A DNA stretch of 64,000 nt, taken from the NCBI RefSeq assembly GCF_019175385.1, contig NC_083345.1, positions 117,724,480-117,788,479 of the forward strand, read 5' to 3'. The stretch is from Lycium barbarum (Eukaryota > Streptophyta > Magnoliopsida > Solanales > Solanaceae). A model generated the notes under the pieces. That model was not told the DNA's origin, did not search any database, and saw nothing but the letters and a program-made list of their open reading frames with translations. Positions 11,851 to 24,194 of this stretch are shown here, in pieces (positions within the stretch are counted from its first letter, which is position 1; each line of letters begins with the position of its first letter). Both the position numbers and the translations under genes were made by a program.

Positions 11851-13689
11851 AAATAAAATAAAAAATGAAAAACCCATCATGATGAGAGAGAACACAAAAT
11901 ACATATTTCATTTTCCCCTTCCCAAGATAGTACTTGAAAATTAGGACCCCCAGTTTTAATATGTAGGTATATGGACACCTATTAGGATTAGTGCTAATTA
12001 ACTCAAATCTAATTATTTGACCTTCCAAACCAGTGCTAAGTTTTAAAAAATGTAATTTGGTCAAAAGTAATAAAAAATAAAAAATAAAAAAGCCAAAATA
12101 ATAATAACATAACAACATTTTTCCTCCCTCATCTCTTCCCCATTTCCACGTTTTTTTAGACATTGAGAAATCGATCGCTGAAGCTCTCCAAATCGAGCTC
12201 TTCACTCTCTTTTCAAAAGTTAGACTCGGTTAGTGCTTTCTAGGTTTATTGACTTGGGCATTATTACTCTTGTGAGCTTTATAACTTTATTTGGTGATTT
12301 TTCGATCTGCATCTTGGGTTTATAATAGATTGTGGTTTATAATAGACTATCTTTGGTTTCTTCTGCTGGGCTAAATTATATTATAGACTATATTAAATTT
12401 ATCGAGGGTAAAATGGTAGTAGTTAGTAATTATAGTGGTCGAGTGGGCTCACACTAAATAGACCTAGAGGTGGACTTCTCCACAAAAAACCCAAGCTATT
12501 GAATTGGATAATGACTACACCTATAGAGATTTAGTGCGCGGCATAATTCTGTCCGGTGATATAGATCCCAAGCGGTACGACATGTCCATTAGCTACATAG
12601 TTGGTGCTGCTCTTAACTGATGAATGCAAAATACAACCTTAAATTAAACACTTTTATAGTCAAAGATAGTATAGATAGATTATCATCTCTCCAGGGATTG
12701 GTGCAAATAATATCTCAAAAGAAGCTCGCTCAATACTATTAAAAATGATATTTATAATTGAGGTGGTTAAAACCACAAGTGGTATCGAAGAAGTAAATAA
12801 AAACAAGGATCAAACATAAGTGTTATACAAAATATGTATTTACTAATAAGAGAAACAAGGGCATATGCAAGATTTCTGCAAGGTTTATTGATTCTTTTGA
12901 ATTCAATAAGTACTTAGATTATTCATGAACTTGAGAAACTTCTTTCGAATGAATTCAAGTTCGATCAAATAAACTAATAAGGACGTCCTGGGAATAGCAA
13001 GAATCTATTGACAGAATAAATTTTAGGAACGATTTCTTCTGAATATCATTCTCATATAACTCAAGAAAATAATTGAAGGGCCCTTTCGATTACTCAAGAG
13101 AATTTTCACAAGAATAACTTAAATCATGTCGAAACTATTCATGAAATACTTCTTCCTTCAATTATACTACTCAAGAATATCTCAACAATCGTTTTAAACT
13201 TCCATCAACAAATTCACATTGCTCCTTCCTTGCCCAAGAGTTCTATCATACACCTCTCCAAGATCACCCTTTGAAAATAGGTCTTACAGCTTTTATATCT
13301 CGTCGCGGCCAAATGACCAAAATGCCCTTAAGTTTGAACTTTTCAGAAAAATCGCCAAAGTGGGTGATGGTGGGGCGATGGGGCTCTATTGAACGACCAT
13401 TTTCCAAAATGGCCGGGGTTGAGCGATGGCTGTGCAATGCCCCAGCTTTGAAGCAACTTTCGATTTTCACCATTTTATCTCTTTTCACCTCGAAGCATCT
13501 CCATAAGTTCATCCTTGAGTTCCTTCAAGCAAAAACCTAATGAAGATCAAATTAGAACATTTCATCATGTAAAAAATCCAACTTTATATAAAATCACATC
13601 AAATAAACTCATAAAACTCGAGGGATAGATAATCATCATTAACAAGTGGGCAAAAATAGGTCCTATGTACATCAAGAATGATGTGTAGG
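11851..13689 (-). other. Intron 2 sequence, probable minus-strand LTR remnant
   Basis: No gene is visible. On the minus strand, 13290-13299 reads GATATAAAAG, a TATA-like box, and is preceded by TGGTCATTTGGCCGCG and a block of GCGATGGGG-type words (about 13340-13445). This arrangement resembles the promoter part of a gypsy LTR. The LTR edges were not found. The CACTA element inserted at its right edge. 11851-13260 is AT-rich and otherwise unrecognised. Confidence 0.4.
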
Positions 13690-14230
13690 CACTACTAAAA
13701 AAACAGTGAAATTCGACTAAACTTTTCGACCACACGCGGTCGAAAAAGGCCAAATTTCGACCAAAATTTCTACCGCAAGGCATGGTCGTTAACAGGTAGG
13801 GTGAAATTTTTTTCGACCTCACGTGGTCGAAAATTTTCGACCACACGCGGTCGAAATAAATTTTCTACCTAAAGTTTTTAAAAAAAAAATTCGACCGCAT
13901 GAGGTCGAAAAAGTTATTTTTATTTAAATATTAATAAAATATTTCGACCGCACGCGGTCGAAAATATTATTTTACGCAAATATTATTTAAATTTTTCGAC
14001 CTCCTGTGGTCGAAATACGATAGAAAATAAAAATAATAATAAAAAAATCATAATTTCGACCGCCTGAGGTCGAAATTTAGCAATATTGTTGCCAGATTTC
14101 AACCTCATGAGGTCGAAATTCAAAATTGTGCCCAGATTTTCGACCTCGTGCGGTCGAAATTATGATTTCTGGTTACCATTTCTGGGTGACTATTCGACCT
14201 CATGAGGTCAAAAATCTGGAAAAAAAATCC
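13690..14230. repeat. CACTA left end: TIR and subterminal palindromes
   Basis: After the 15-bp TIR come about ten copies of a 20-22 bp near-palindrome with outer arms TTCGACC and GGTCGAA and a variable centre (ACACGC, GCATGA, TCATGA, TCCTGT and others). In En/Spm, subterminal motifs are bound by TNPA; these words are the likely binding sites for a transposon protein here. 14231-14637 is AT-rich with a 57-bp direct duplication at about 14405-14515. Confidence 0.9.
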
Positions 14231-14637
14231 AGAATTCAACTGGTTTTACAGTAACCCACCTGCCAATCACACTGGTCAACCAAATCAACAATACAATTCA
14301 TCAACACGTCCAATTCATCAAAGTACTTCTACAATCATAAACTTCACATTCTAAAATCAAATTCAACCTCAAGTTTCAATTTAAAGTACGTACTTCTAAA
14401 TATCCTTAAAACTACATTCAAACACTTAAACATCGTAAAGTTAAACAACTATAAACTACTTTCTACATTCAAACACTTAAACATCGTAAAGTTAAACATC
14501 CATAAACTACTTCCTACAATCTAATTCACATTCAAAAGTACATCTAATTCGAATTAAAACTATCATAAAACAAATATACATATCCAAGAAAACATAGCAA
14601 TATTGCAATCCAAAAGTATACAAATATAATAAAAAAG

Positions 14638-17600
14638 TCAACGTTGGGTGTTAGAGACATGATCCGATTCCTCCCCACTATCCTCATCAACAAGAGCATG
14701 AACTACATTGTCTTGTGACCTACGTCGTCTACTGGGTTGTGACCTACGAGCATCCCCGGGATACGGGGGAATATGAGAGGGCCCCGAGTTGAGTAAGCTG
14801 TCAATTTGGGCCTGCATATGCAACATCCTTGCCTCCGTAGAACTAAGTGTACTTGTTAGTTGACTAACTTTCAGCTTCATTTCTTGATACTCCTTAGGAT
14901 CCACTGCCCCTTCAGAAGTAGTACCTACGCCTTGAAGGAACGACGGAAATTGACGACATGCTCGATTAGGCATCCCATAAATTGTCCCATACCTTGTCGG
15001 GGGAGCTATCTTCTCCATCCACTGCTGAGCAATTATCTCGTTGGTCATCGACGTCCCGGTTGGCTGACTGGCACAATATTCTAACTTGTGTCGTTGAAAC
15101 TCAGTCTGAAATTGAAGGATGCAATGTTAGTAGGAAAATTTAGTTCAAACAAACGTAGTTATTATTATTAGTTAGTGACTTACATAGGTTTGGTGAGCCC
15201 TAGGCTCAATCCATTGGTCTGTACCATCGGCGTTCTTCGCCTTCCTCGTGTGAGTAATCTTGAAGACTTCATCTTGAGGTACTTCCTGACCCCTCTCGAG
15301 CGTCTACAAATAAATCAAGATTTACAACTAATTTCATATCCAAACAAGCCACAAGTAAAAATGAAATATGGGAGATATTACTATGTTTGCTTTGAACATC
15401 TTGTATTAAACACGTCTTGTGTTTTCAATCTTAAATTTTAACTAGTTTGTGTTTTAACTAAAGCACATCATATTGTCATTTTCTATATTCCTAGTATGGT
15501 TTTTTTAAGTTTCTTGTCAGCACTGAGAAACTTCATAGTTTTCAGCTTTTCTCATTAAAGAAACTGAAGTTTGCTCCATATCATTCTAAAGCTTTATATT
15601 TCACCTTTTCTGTTTGAAACTTTTGGTTAATCTAAGCGGGTTCGGGTTCGTCGTGTTTTGAGTGTGGATCCGGGACCTAAAAGCTCTAGTTCACTGCACC
15701 CAAGAATGGTCAGTGTTATTCCTTTGAATCTAGTCGTTATCTTTTATGCGAAAGTATAAGTTCTTGGTCAAGTTTATTACGTAATCTTCTCGTCATTTTT
15801 GCATTTTTGTTTTTCTCCTAATTTGTTTCTGTACATAGTATGATTTTGTGTTTATTTGGGTTTAGTTGTTGTATTATTAGGTAGATTAGGACATTAGTTT
15901 AGTAGAAAAATATCTCTTCTTAATACTGTTGTCTTGCATTCTCAGTTCTGTGTGTTCCTACTTTAATGTAGATTAGTTTGGTTTTAATTTAGTTTAAGTT
16001 AGTTTTATTCTAGCCCCGTTTTCACTTTAACATGTTGTTTAATTCCAGTTATGTGTTGTTAATCTGCTATTAAATCAACATGATTAGTTACTTGTAAGAG
16101 AAAATGTTTTAGTTTCCTTTTAAACTAAGAACATGTATGCCAAGTATAATTGTAATGGGAACTTCAAAGATTGTGTAGACTATTGAATGAACTCTAGATT
16201 CGTTCTAAGGATTGATACTTTTTCTATTATTCCCAATTGCCTGAATGAAATCAAGGGCTGAATGGAGACATCTCTTGAACTATTTGCTCATTTAATAGTT
16301 CCTAGAAGGTTTAATTTTTTGGAGCGATTTGGTTATTGAAATCTATGATAATCCTGCTTCTAATTCTGAATTTCACATGCCTAAATATCTTGTTTTATTC
16401 TTGCAGTGATACATTAACTGGTGCTACAAATGATTATTTCCGTTGTGTTCTTCCGCGAGATAGGTGTTGTCAAACATATGCATAGAGCTGTATTTGTTGA
16501 CTTTTAGAGCCAATTACTGTGGATGAAGTGAGAACTGTAAGATACATACAACTATTCCATCCTGAGCAATATATTTCTTGCAACGAGTAACCTAATCTCT
16601 AGGGGTTGTTTAAAAGATATTCTCAAATGTGCATGTTACAATTCAATTTTTTCTTATTGTTAGGTGTTTGACAAATATAATGCAGTACAATTTGGATGAA
16701 TACTTTTTTTTCTCTCAATGAAATGATTTAATTCTTTGTAATTAACCATTTGGCTAAAGCTACTGTCTTGGCAGGTTGTATCCAGGCAATGCTTGAATTG
16801 CAAGAACTTAACTGGGCTCTAATGCATATGAAGGGCAAAACCTGTGTTGCTTAAGCTTTCAGAATGACGTTAGCAGCCAGTTTTTACTACATTTGGCAAG
16901 AGAGGAATAAAAGAATTTTCCAAGTAGAGAAATTCTGAAATTCTTAGCAAGCAGATCAGATGTTCATGGTAGAGGTGTTTTGTTTCCTAGACAAGCCAGT
17001 CAATTGGAAGAAATTAACATCTATCCCTATAATCTGTGTAGTCCTTTGAAATAGGGAGATAGCTTTTGTAACTAGGAGACTGTGAACTTGGGGCTGTTTG
17101 TCCAAGTTACCTGGTTATGCTTTGTAAATACGCTATGTACTTACCAAACGATACATGAAGAATTATAAATGACTGGATCATTTTGTATACTTTTCGGATG
17201 AGAGTGTTTGAATGCATTTGAAAGGATTATTACTTTTTTTTTTGGTTGTTAAGTTAGGAAACAGTTAGAGAAGGCAAAATCTGGTTGGCAAAAGTAGTTG
17301 TAATGACTGGATTTGTTGTTGTCGCCAGAGATATTTATGATCGGAATTTCAATTAGCGAAAGGAAAAGTTGGTCGGTAAAAGGAGGTATAACGACTGGAT
17401 TTTCAGCTGTCATTAAAAGTTTTTAACGACTGGATTTGAAATCCGGTAGTGAAATCCCCGAGGCCTAACTGACACACTGTTCGAAACTCAGCAAAAAAAT
17501 AGCAGTCCAAAACAGCAGTCCAAAACAACAGAAAAAAAGCAAAAAACAGCAGTCCAAAACAGTGAAAAACAGCAGTCCAAAACAGCTGAAAAACAACAAA

Positions 17601-19284
17601 AAACAGCAGCAAAAAAGCAGTCCAAAACAGCGAAAAAATAGCAAAAAACAGCAATCCAAAACAGCAGAAAAACAGCAAAAAACAGCAGTCCAAAACAGTG
17701 AAAAAACAGAAAAAACAGCAGTCCAAAACAGCAGAAAAACAGCAGTCCAAAATAGCAGAAAAACAACAAAAACCAGCAGCAAAACAACAGTCCAAAACAG
17801 CGAAAAAATAGCAAAAAACAGCAGTCCAAAACAGCAGAAACACAGCACAAAACAGCAGAAAAACAGCAAAAAACAGCAGTCCAAAACAGCGAAAAAACAG
17901 CAGAAAAACAACAAAAAAACAGCAGAAAAATAACAGTCCAAAACAGAAAAAAACAACAGAAAAACAGCAGAAAAAACAGCAGCAGAAAACAGCCAAAAAA
18001 AAAATCAGCAAAGCAATAGAACAACCAGGTTATTGAAGCTGGTAAACCAGCAGAAAAACAGTTGCAAACTGTTTGAAACCAGCAAAAAAATAGCAATAGA
18101 CAATGAAAGCAATGGAAAGATAAAATTGAACAATAGACAATGAAAGCTAAATAGGCTTGCATACCAGCTTCATCCTAACGTCCTCATGGCTGGTGGCCCC
18201 ACTAGTGTGTCGAAATCCACCCTTATCTGAGGCCCTGGCCTTCTTCCCATTTTCGCTTTGCTTTAAAAACGTCGGATCAGTTGCCCAGAAGTGCAGCAGT
18301 TTCTTCCAGTTATCATCACGGATCCACTTAGGCTGCAGGACTTTTTGACGGGCTCTACGTAACGCATGCTTAAGTATATTCCCCGCCTTTTTCTCGAAAT
18401 TTTGCGCTACTAGTGTCTCATGTTCCGGGTTCCAAAAACACTTTGTCTGCAATGAAATTAAAATATTTTCATTAATATATATATGGAACATTCCATAAAC
18501 AATCAACAAATAGTTATATTATTTTACTACAAATAATAAATACCCTGAATTCTAGAAACAACTGCTTCTTCAGATCCACCGGCACCTTGCCCCAAGACGA
18601 AATGGCGCCTCTATAGAGTGATTTGACTGACTGTGAAACCCTTTTAGTTGCTTTGCATGGATAGAAGCTGCATCCAAACCAAAGAATTAATTTAAATAAT
18701 ACCTTAAACGTTTTAGAATAAAGTAAATAACTTAAGAAAATTCAATATATTTACCCGTATCCAACTGGCTTGATTATAAGACGACCAGACCCATCAACTG
18801 TCTCAATGTCTCCTGGTCGGGGAGGTTCTTCATCAGAATCAGAGCTACTTTCTCGAGGCTCCGCAGTCACAACATTTGGGTTATATGAGGTCGATGGCTG
18901 TGATACAGTCGGGCTGGGTGTAGCAGTCGGGGTACCGCTCATACCCGCTCGCTGTGATACATGATAATAATCAGGGAGGCCATGTGAGATAGTGCGTGGT
19001 GTGCCAGGCGACTGAGATCTTTGTTGTGGTTCTGTTTGGCCCTGAGGCCAAAAAAATGGGCGTGCTGTCACATGACTGGTCGGCTGACTCCATGCCAACC
19101 CATTGAAGTCCTCATAATGTTGCAATGGAGGGCCACGTGGTGAGATACACGGGAGTGGAGATCGATCTCTGCCAGGAATCCTAAGGGTTCCGGGCACTAG
19201 GCCCTCTGGTGGTATAAATGGAGGCTTCTTTTTTGACTTTTTTGGGGCTTTAGCAATACCTTTACCCTTATTATCACCCGCCAT
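14638..19284 (-). CDS. CACTA Transposase_24-type protein (five exons)
   Basis: Five minus-strand exons (19284-18755, 18667-18544, 18446-18165, 15303-15184, 15105-14638) join at GT/AG borders into one open frame of 507 residues. The N-terminus (to about residue 177) is a Pro/Ser-rich low-complexity region after a Lys-rich start. The middle part (about 178-350) is the conserved plant transposase domain (Pfam Transposase_24 type), with WGKVP, KCFWNP, WIRDDNWKKLLHFW and RHTSGATSHEDVRMKL, then VFKITHTRK. The C-terminus includes a heptad-like stretch near 'MKLKVSQLTSTLSS', consistent with a coiled coil. It may be the TNPA-like partner that binds the subterminal words (inference). Intron 3 is 2.86 kb and full of foreign sequence. 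No stops or shifts were found. Confidence 0.85.
15304..17229 (+). other. Foreign sequence in CACTA intron, possible captured gene pieces
   Basis: This is the left part of the long intron of the Transposase_24 gene. On the + strand it contains exon-like islands: at about 15636-15750 an open stretch with DPGPKSSSSLHPRMVSV before a GTATAAG donor-like site, and after TTGCAG at about 16407 and TTGGCAG at about 16775 further short open pieces. I do not recognise the source gene. The T-rich spacers look like introns, which would fit a captured genomic fragment, but this is only a suggestion. Confidence 0.35.
16860..16930 (+). pseudogene. LINE-like C-terminal fragment
   Basis: An open stretch reads AASFYYIWQERNKRIFQ, the W-x-ERN-x-RIF pattern seen after the zinc-binding part of plant LINE reverse transcriptases. 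Only about 20 residues are recognisable. It is embedded in the intron of the CACTA Transposase_24 gene. Confidence 0.45.
17230..17452. mobile_element. Single end of a second CACTA-like element
   Basis: The segment ends ATCCGGTAGTG, the reverse complement of CACTACCGGAT, a CACTA-type terminus. Inward lie three direct copies of an ACGACTGGATT-like word (about 17301, 17390, 17427). No matching second end was found in 15304-17230, so this is probably a truncated element nested in the larger one. Confidence 0.5.
17465..18110. repeat. CAGCAGTCCAAAA minisatellite in CACTA intron
   Basis: About 0.5 kb of irregular tandem repeats built from AACAGCAGTCCAAAACAGC and AACAGCAGAAAAACAGC words, decaying after about 17960. 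All long ORFs here (Cys/Phe-rich on the minus strand, Gln/Lys-rich on the plus) are by-products of the repeat. It lies just inside the donor of intron 3 of the Transposase_24 gene, so it would be transcribed as CUG/UGCUGUUUU-rich intron RNA. Confidence 0.9.
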
Positions 19285-19585
19285 CTACAAAATAAAAAAA
19301 ATGGTTAGAAAAAATGGTGAACTAGACAGACATACAAGTATAGAGAAGAGCAGAATAGTGTAATTTGTATACCAACTGTATTAGTTACAAATCAGCTGCT
19401 TCTGCATAAAATTATCAAACAATACACAACAACAATAACTCGTGATTGCATAAAATTATCAGCAGTACACAACAAGCATAACTTGTAATACAAATGGAAG
19501 CTTAAGTATTAGAATACTAATAGGTCTTCCATTAATCAACTAAATAAAACGACACATATTTAATAGTTCTAAAATGAAAAACATG

Positions 19586-22500
19586 CTAATTTTCATCACT
19601 TTCTTCCACGTCTGACCATTCATCCTCGTCGGTTGTTTCATTTTCAGCAATTTCAGCATTTTCTTCTACAACTTTATTAATTTCTTCTACGTCGATTTCT
19701 TCTAACATATGTTCTGCATGCTCCAGTTCAGTTTCTAACTCAGGGTCAACTATTTGGTTAATGTGTGTTGTGTCGTCATTCTGAAAGGCAGCAGGCAGGT
19801 CATTCTCAACTTCCACACGACCAATAGGCTTGGTTTTAATAACCACCCACCACTCTGACTTATCTGGTCGCAATGGATAAGGGACATAGTACACCTGCTT
19901 AGCGGTGTGTGCAATGATGAAAGGATCATAAGCTGCATACCTCCGCGTGTGTTTTACTTCAATGATATTAGAATCTTTCAGTACCCTCGTACCTCTTTTT
20001 GGGGTTGGATCAAACCAGTTGCACCGAAACAAAACAATTTTTTTTCTTGGCCAACCAGAATACTGTAATTCTAAAATCTCTTCGATTACACCAAAAAAAT
20101 CAACACCATCAGCACCTTTAACCCACACACCACTGTTATTAGTTTTCATATGGTTAGCACATTCTTGGGTATTAAATTTGAAACCATTAACCACATATTT
20201 ATCCATACAATCGGTACCAATGGGTCCCCAAGATAAGTCCTTCAAAAATTGTTCATAAAAACCACAAGGTGTATTGTGAACCTATCAACAGTTAAGAAAT
20301 AGAAAGTTAGAAATAGTAGATTTCAAAACTTTAAATTTTGTAATTATGGTAGCTTTGTGTTAGAAAATTATAAAACTTACGTAATTGTTAAACCACGTTG
20401 CAAATTGGTCGTACACTTTTTCTTGGCCATGTATCTCCACAAAAAGACTGTGCAACAAAGTGGTATTAGGTTAGTTGCTATTACATTTTAAATGAATAGT
20501 TTATGCAATTTCTTTTCAACTTACTCATAATAAGGTTGAACTTCTGGGCAATTTAACAAGATATGTGTGGATGCCGATTTATCCTCCATCTGATTCAATT
20601 GTCTGACACGTTTTTTTGACCCATCACCTGGTCGATTAAAGATCGATATCGGCTCCGGTAAAGAATTATTCACACCCCCATCATAGTGTCGATTAGGCCT
20701 GTTTCTCAAACAAGCCACATCGTTCCCAAAGTAGTAAGAACAGAAATGGGATGTTTCCTTGGCAAGGTAAACTTCGCACATTGAGCCTTCCACTTTCGAT
20801 TTCTGTTTGATAGCCCTTTTTAACTTACCAATACACCTGCATTTCTATTGTGTTATGTATGAATAAAAAAAATGATTACATAGGAATAAAAAGTTAGTCA
20901 ATACCTCTCGAAAGGATACATCCACCTATATTGTACTGGGCCTCCGAGTCGGGCTTCGTATACAAGGTGAACGGCAACATGTTCCATCACATCAAAGAAC
21001 CCTGGAGGAAGAATCCTCTCCAACTTGTTTGTGATAACAGGAATATTATAATCCATCCGACAAAGGTTATCTTCCCTCAACGTACTGGAACACAAGTCTT
21101 TGAAGAACAAACTAATTTCTGTCATAGGTTTCCAGATTCGTTCAGGCAAGCCACTAAATGCAATTGGGAGTAATGTTTCCATGAAAACGTGGCAGTCATG
21201 ACTTTTCATCCCTTGTGTCCTCCCTTGGTCCAAAACAACTCGTGTTCTAAAATTTGATGCATGCCCATCTGGCATCTTCAAGTCCCGGACCCACTCACAA
21301 ATCTTACGCTTCTGCTCAGTTGTGAAAGAATAGCTAGCCTTAGGCTTGAATAACCTGTTTTGTTTCAGCTGCAACTCTAACTCTTTTCGTCGACAATACT
21401 CAGGCAAGTCCATTCTAGCCTTAACATTATCTTTGGTCTTGTCCTTTACATCCATCACTGTGTTAAACAAATTATCAAAGTAATTTTTTTCAATGTGCAT
21501 GACATCAAGATTATGTCGAAGAAGATTATCCTTCCAATATGGCAACTCCCAAAATATGCTCTGTTTTGTCCAGTTATGGTAAACCCCATACCCTTCAAAC
21601 CTGTACGGTTCTTCTTCAGTAACCTTTGGGAGGTTCTGAACTCTCTCCCAGATATCCTCACCAGACAATATTGGAGGTGGACAGTCTTGTTCAATTGTAT
21701 TCTTCTTGAATGCATTTTTCATTCTCCTAAAGGGGTGATCCATCGGCAAGAACCGACGGTGACAATCAAACCATGAATTTTTTTTGCCGTTTTTTAAAGT
21801 GAAAGACTTAGTATTCTCCATGCAGTAAGGACATGCTAACTTTCCGGCTGTCATCCACCCGGACAACATCCCGTATGCAGGAAAATCATTAATAGTCCAC
21901 ATTAAAGCAGCCCTCAAATTAAAATTCTGCTTGCGCGAAATTTCATATGTCTCAACCCCTACGGCCCACAATTGTTTCAGTTCATCAACCAGTGGTTGCA
22001 AGTACACATCAATCAAAACTTTTGGATTACGAGGGCCAGGAATAATGCAGTTAAGGAATATATATATGGACTAGTCATACACATCTCAGGAGGAAGATTA
22101 TACGGGGTTATGAACACGGGCCAGCAAGAATACGGAGCAGCAGAAATAGAATGCGGAGTGAATCCATCTGAACATAAACCCAACCTGACGTTACGTGGTT
22201 CAACTGCAAAGTCTGGATAGGTTCTATCAAAATGCTGCCAAGCCTCACCATCAGATGGATGACACATAACACCCGGTGGCCTTCTATTTTCACTGTGCCA
22301 TCTCATATGAGGGGCAGAACTATTAGAGGCATACAACCTCTTTAACCTTGGTATAAGTGGTAAATAATGCATCGCCTTAACAGCAACTCTCTTCCCACTG
22401 CGAGTCTGCTTAAACCGATTACTACCACAAAACTTACAAGATTCTAGACCGACATCGTCCTTATAGTATAACATGCAACCATTTTCACAACAATCAATTC

Positions 22501-23161
22501 TGACCGACGACAGTCCCAACTTGGACACCAATGTCTTTGCCTTATAGTAATTATCGGGTATCTCTAGAGTGGAGTCAACTAATTCATGCATGAGGTCAAT
22601 AAAAGAATCCATTGCCCCTTCAGAAATATTGTTATCTGCTTTGATACTCAACAATCTAACGGCGACAGACAACTGAGAGTGCGGACTCCCATCCTTTAAG
22701 GGCTGGCTAGCTTTATTTAACTTTGCATAAAAACGTTTGGCCTCTTCATTGGGAGCTTCTTCAACATGGCCACCAGATTCAAATTCCGAATGCATGCCAT
22801 ATGCATCCTGAACCATGTCGTGCATTCTGGAATTTTGGACATTACGTTCTACCCTCCTGCTACTTTCACCGACTTCAAAGTTCTGAGATCTAACAAAATT
22901 GTTGTGTGTTTCCCCGTGACTAGTCCACACTGTATAATTACTTTTAAAGCCTTTTTCGTACAGATGAAGCGTAACAAGCTCTGGGGTCTCGTAATTCATA
23001 CATTCACATTTAGCACAAGGACACCTAACCACACCATGAACTATAAAATCCTCAAGTGACTTTGCGTATTCAACAAAAGCATAGACACCGGCTATAAATT
23101 CATCCCTCATCCCTAATGGATCATCATAAGATCTATTGTACATCCACCTACGAGAATCCAT
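19586..23161 (-). pseudogene. CACTA TNP2-type transposase, one frameshift
   Basis: Four minus-strand exons: 23161-20905, 20836-20525, 20447-20381 and 20281-19586, all GT/AG. The N-terminus (about 1-85) is the transposase-associated zinc-finger domain (CPCAKCECMNYE). A second Cys cluster follows (CCENGC, CKFCGS). The TNP2 catalytic region shows LGLCSDGFTP, NDFPAYGMLSGW and LDVMHIEKN, the expected D, D and E. DUF4218-like (YLAKETSHFCSYYFG) and DUF4216-like (FRCNWFDPTPKRGT, VYYVPYP) regions complete the usual order, with an acidic tail. In the TA run at about 22056-22066 there is one TA too many; without it the frame would be continuous for about 1109 residues. So the transposase is dead or nearly intact, depending on whether that run was read correctly. 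Confidence 0.9.
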
Positions 23162-23584
23162 CTACACAAATAGCACAATGTTTGAACTTGTTAAACTAAT
23201 ACTTAGTTTATATGTTATTAGTAAAAGAATCACCAACCATAATTACCATAATTCTCAAAAAGGGCATCATAATTAGCAACAAAAGATAAGAGAAGAATGA
23301 AGAATTCACATTCAAGCTAAGCACCATTTAACTAATTGCTTAAACAAACAAATCTCTTGACACATTCATAGAAGCTCATATGAGTTGCTCGAAAAAAGAC
23401 AAAGAAGTCGTGTACAGTATGTGCCAAAAAGCTAGTGTACAATAAGCAATGTAAGCATCATTTCCTCTTTTTATAAGCTAAGCCTTTGTTTCTTATGAAT
23501 AGAGTACAGATTTATGATGGGAAATTACAACGCTAATGTCCAGCGGTTACTGAATATTCACCTAAGAGAACATGTAAGCTTATA

Positions 23585-23760
23585 AGATTCCTCCAATTAG
23601 CAATATTGTTGCCAGATTTAGACCTCATGAGGTCGAAATTCAAAATGTTGCCCAGGTTTTCGACCTCCTACGATCTAATTCTAATTTGTGGGTACAATTT
23701 CAACCTTATGAGGTCAAAATTATCAATATCTTCAACCTCATAAGGACAGATAGGAAAAGA
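23585..23760. repeat. Displaced copy of the CACTA left subterminal region
   Basis: The block AGCAATATTGTTGCCAGATTT with its following palindromic words matches 14078-14215 in the same orientation, although it lies on the opposite side of the element. True subterminal sequence on this side should be inverted. It therefore looks like an internal duplication of left-end sequence. Confidence 0.7.
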
Positions 23761-24194
23761 AACTCATCAAATAGTCATTAATCACACAAGTTGGCCATAA
23801 AATTTAAACCCACATATAAAAAGCTGCTAAACCCACACAAGCTGCTAAACCCACATATAAAAAGCAAAATCCTGGTTATCTAGGCATCAAGCTTTAAGCA
23901 ATGAGGGACAAACTAAGAAACCCGCATGGATATTTTGGGGAAAAGAGAAAATAACTAAATAAAAACAAAAAAAAACTTACAGTGGGGTTGGGGCGTTAGT
24001 GGCGGGGAGGGGTGTGGTGGGGGTGGAGTGTCGGCGGCGGCGTAGGGTCTGGTGGGGTGGGAGTTTTAATTTAATTAGCTTTTGGTAATTGGTGGAAATG
24101 GAGTACGTACTGTGGAAATGGCGTAGGGTCTGCTGAAGTTCTTTTGGTAATTAGCACGATTGAAGTTTAATTTGGGGGAGTATATAACTGTTGC

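Noticed and set aside
13264..13540. ORFs on both strands (82 and 89 codons) beside the CACTA insertion
   Set aside because: The region looks like an LTR promoter block with a minus-strand TATA-like box; no protein family is recognised.
17403..18162. Long minus-strand ORFs rich in Cys and Phe, and a plus-strand Gln/Lys-rich ORF
   Set aside because: All lie in the CAGCAGTCCAAAA minisatellite; the repeat keeps several frames open by chance.
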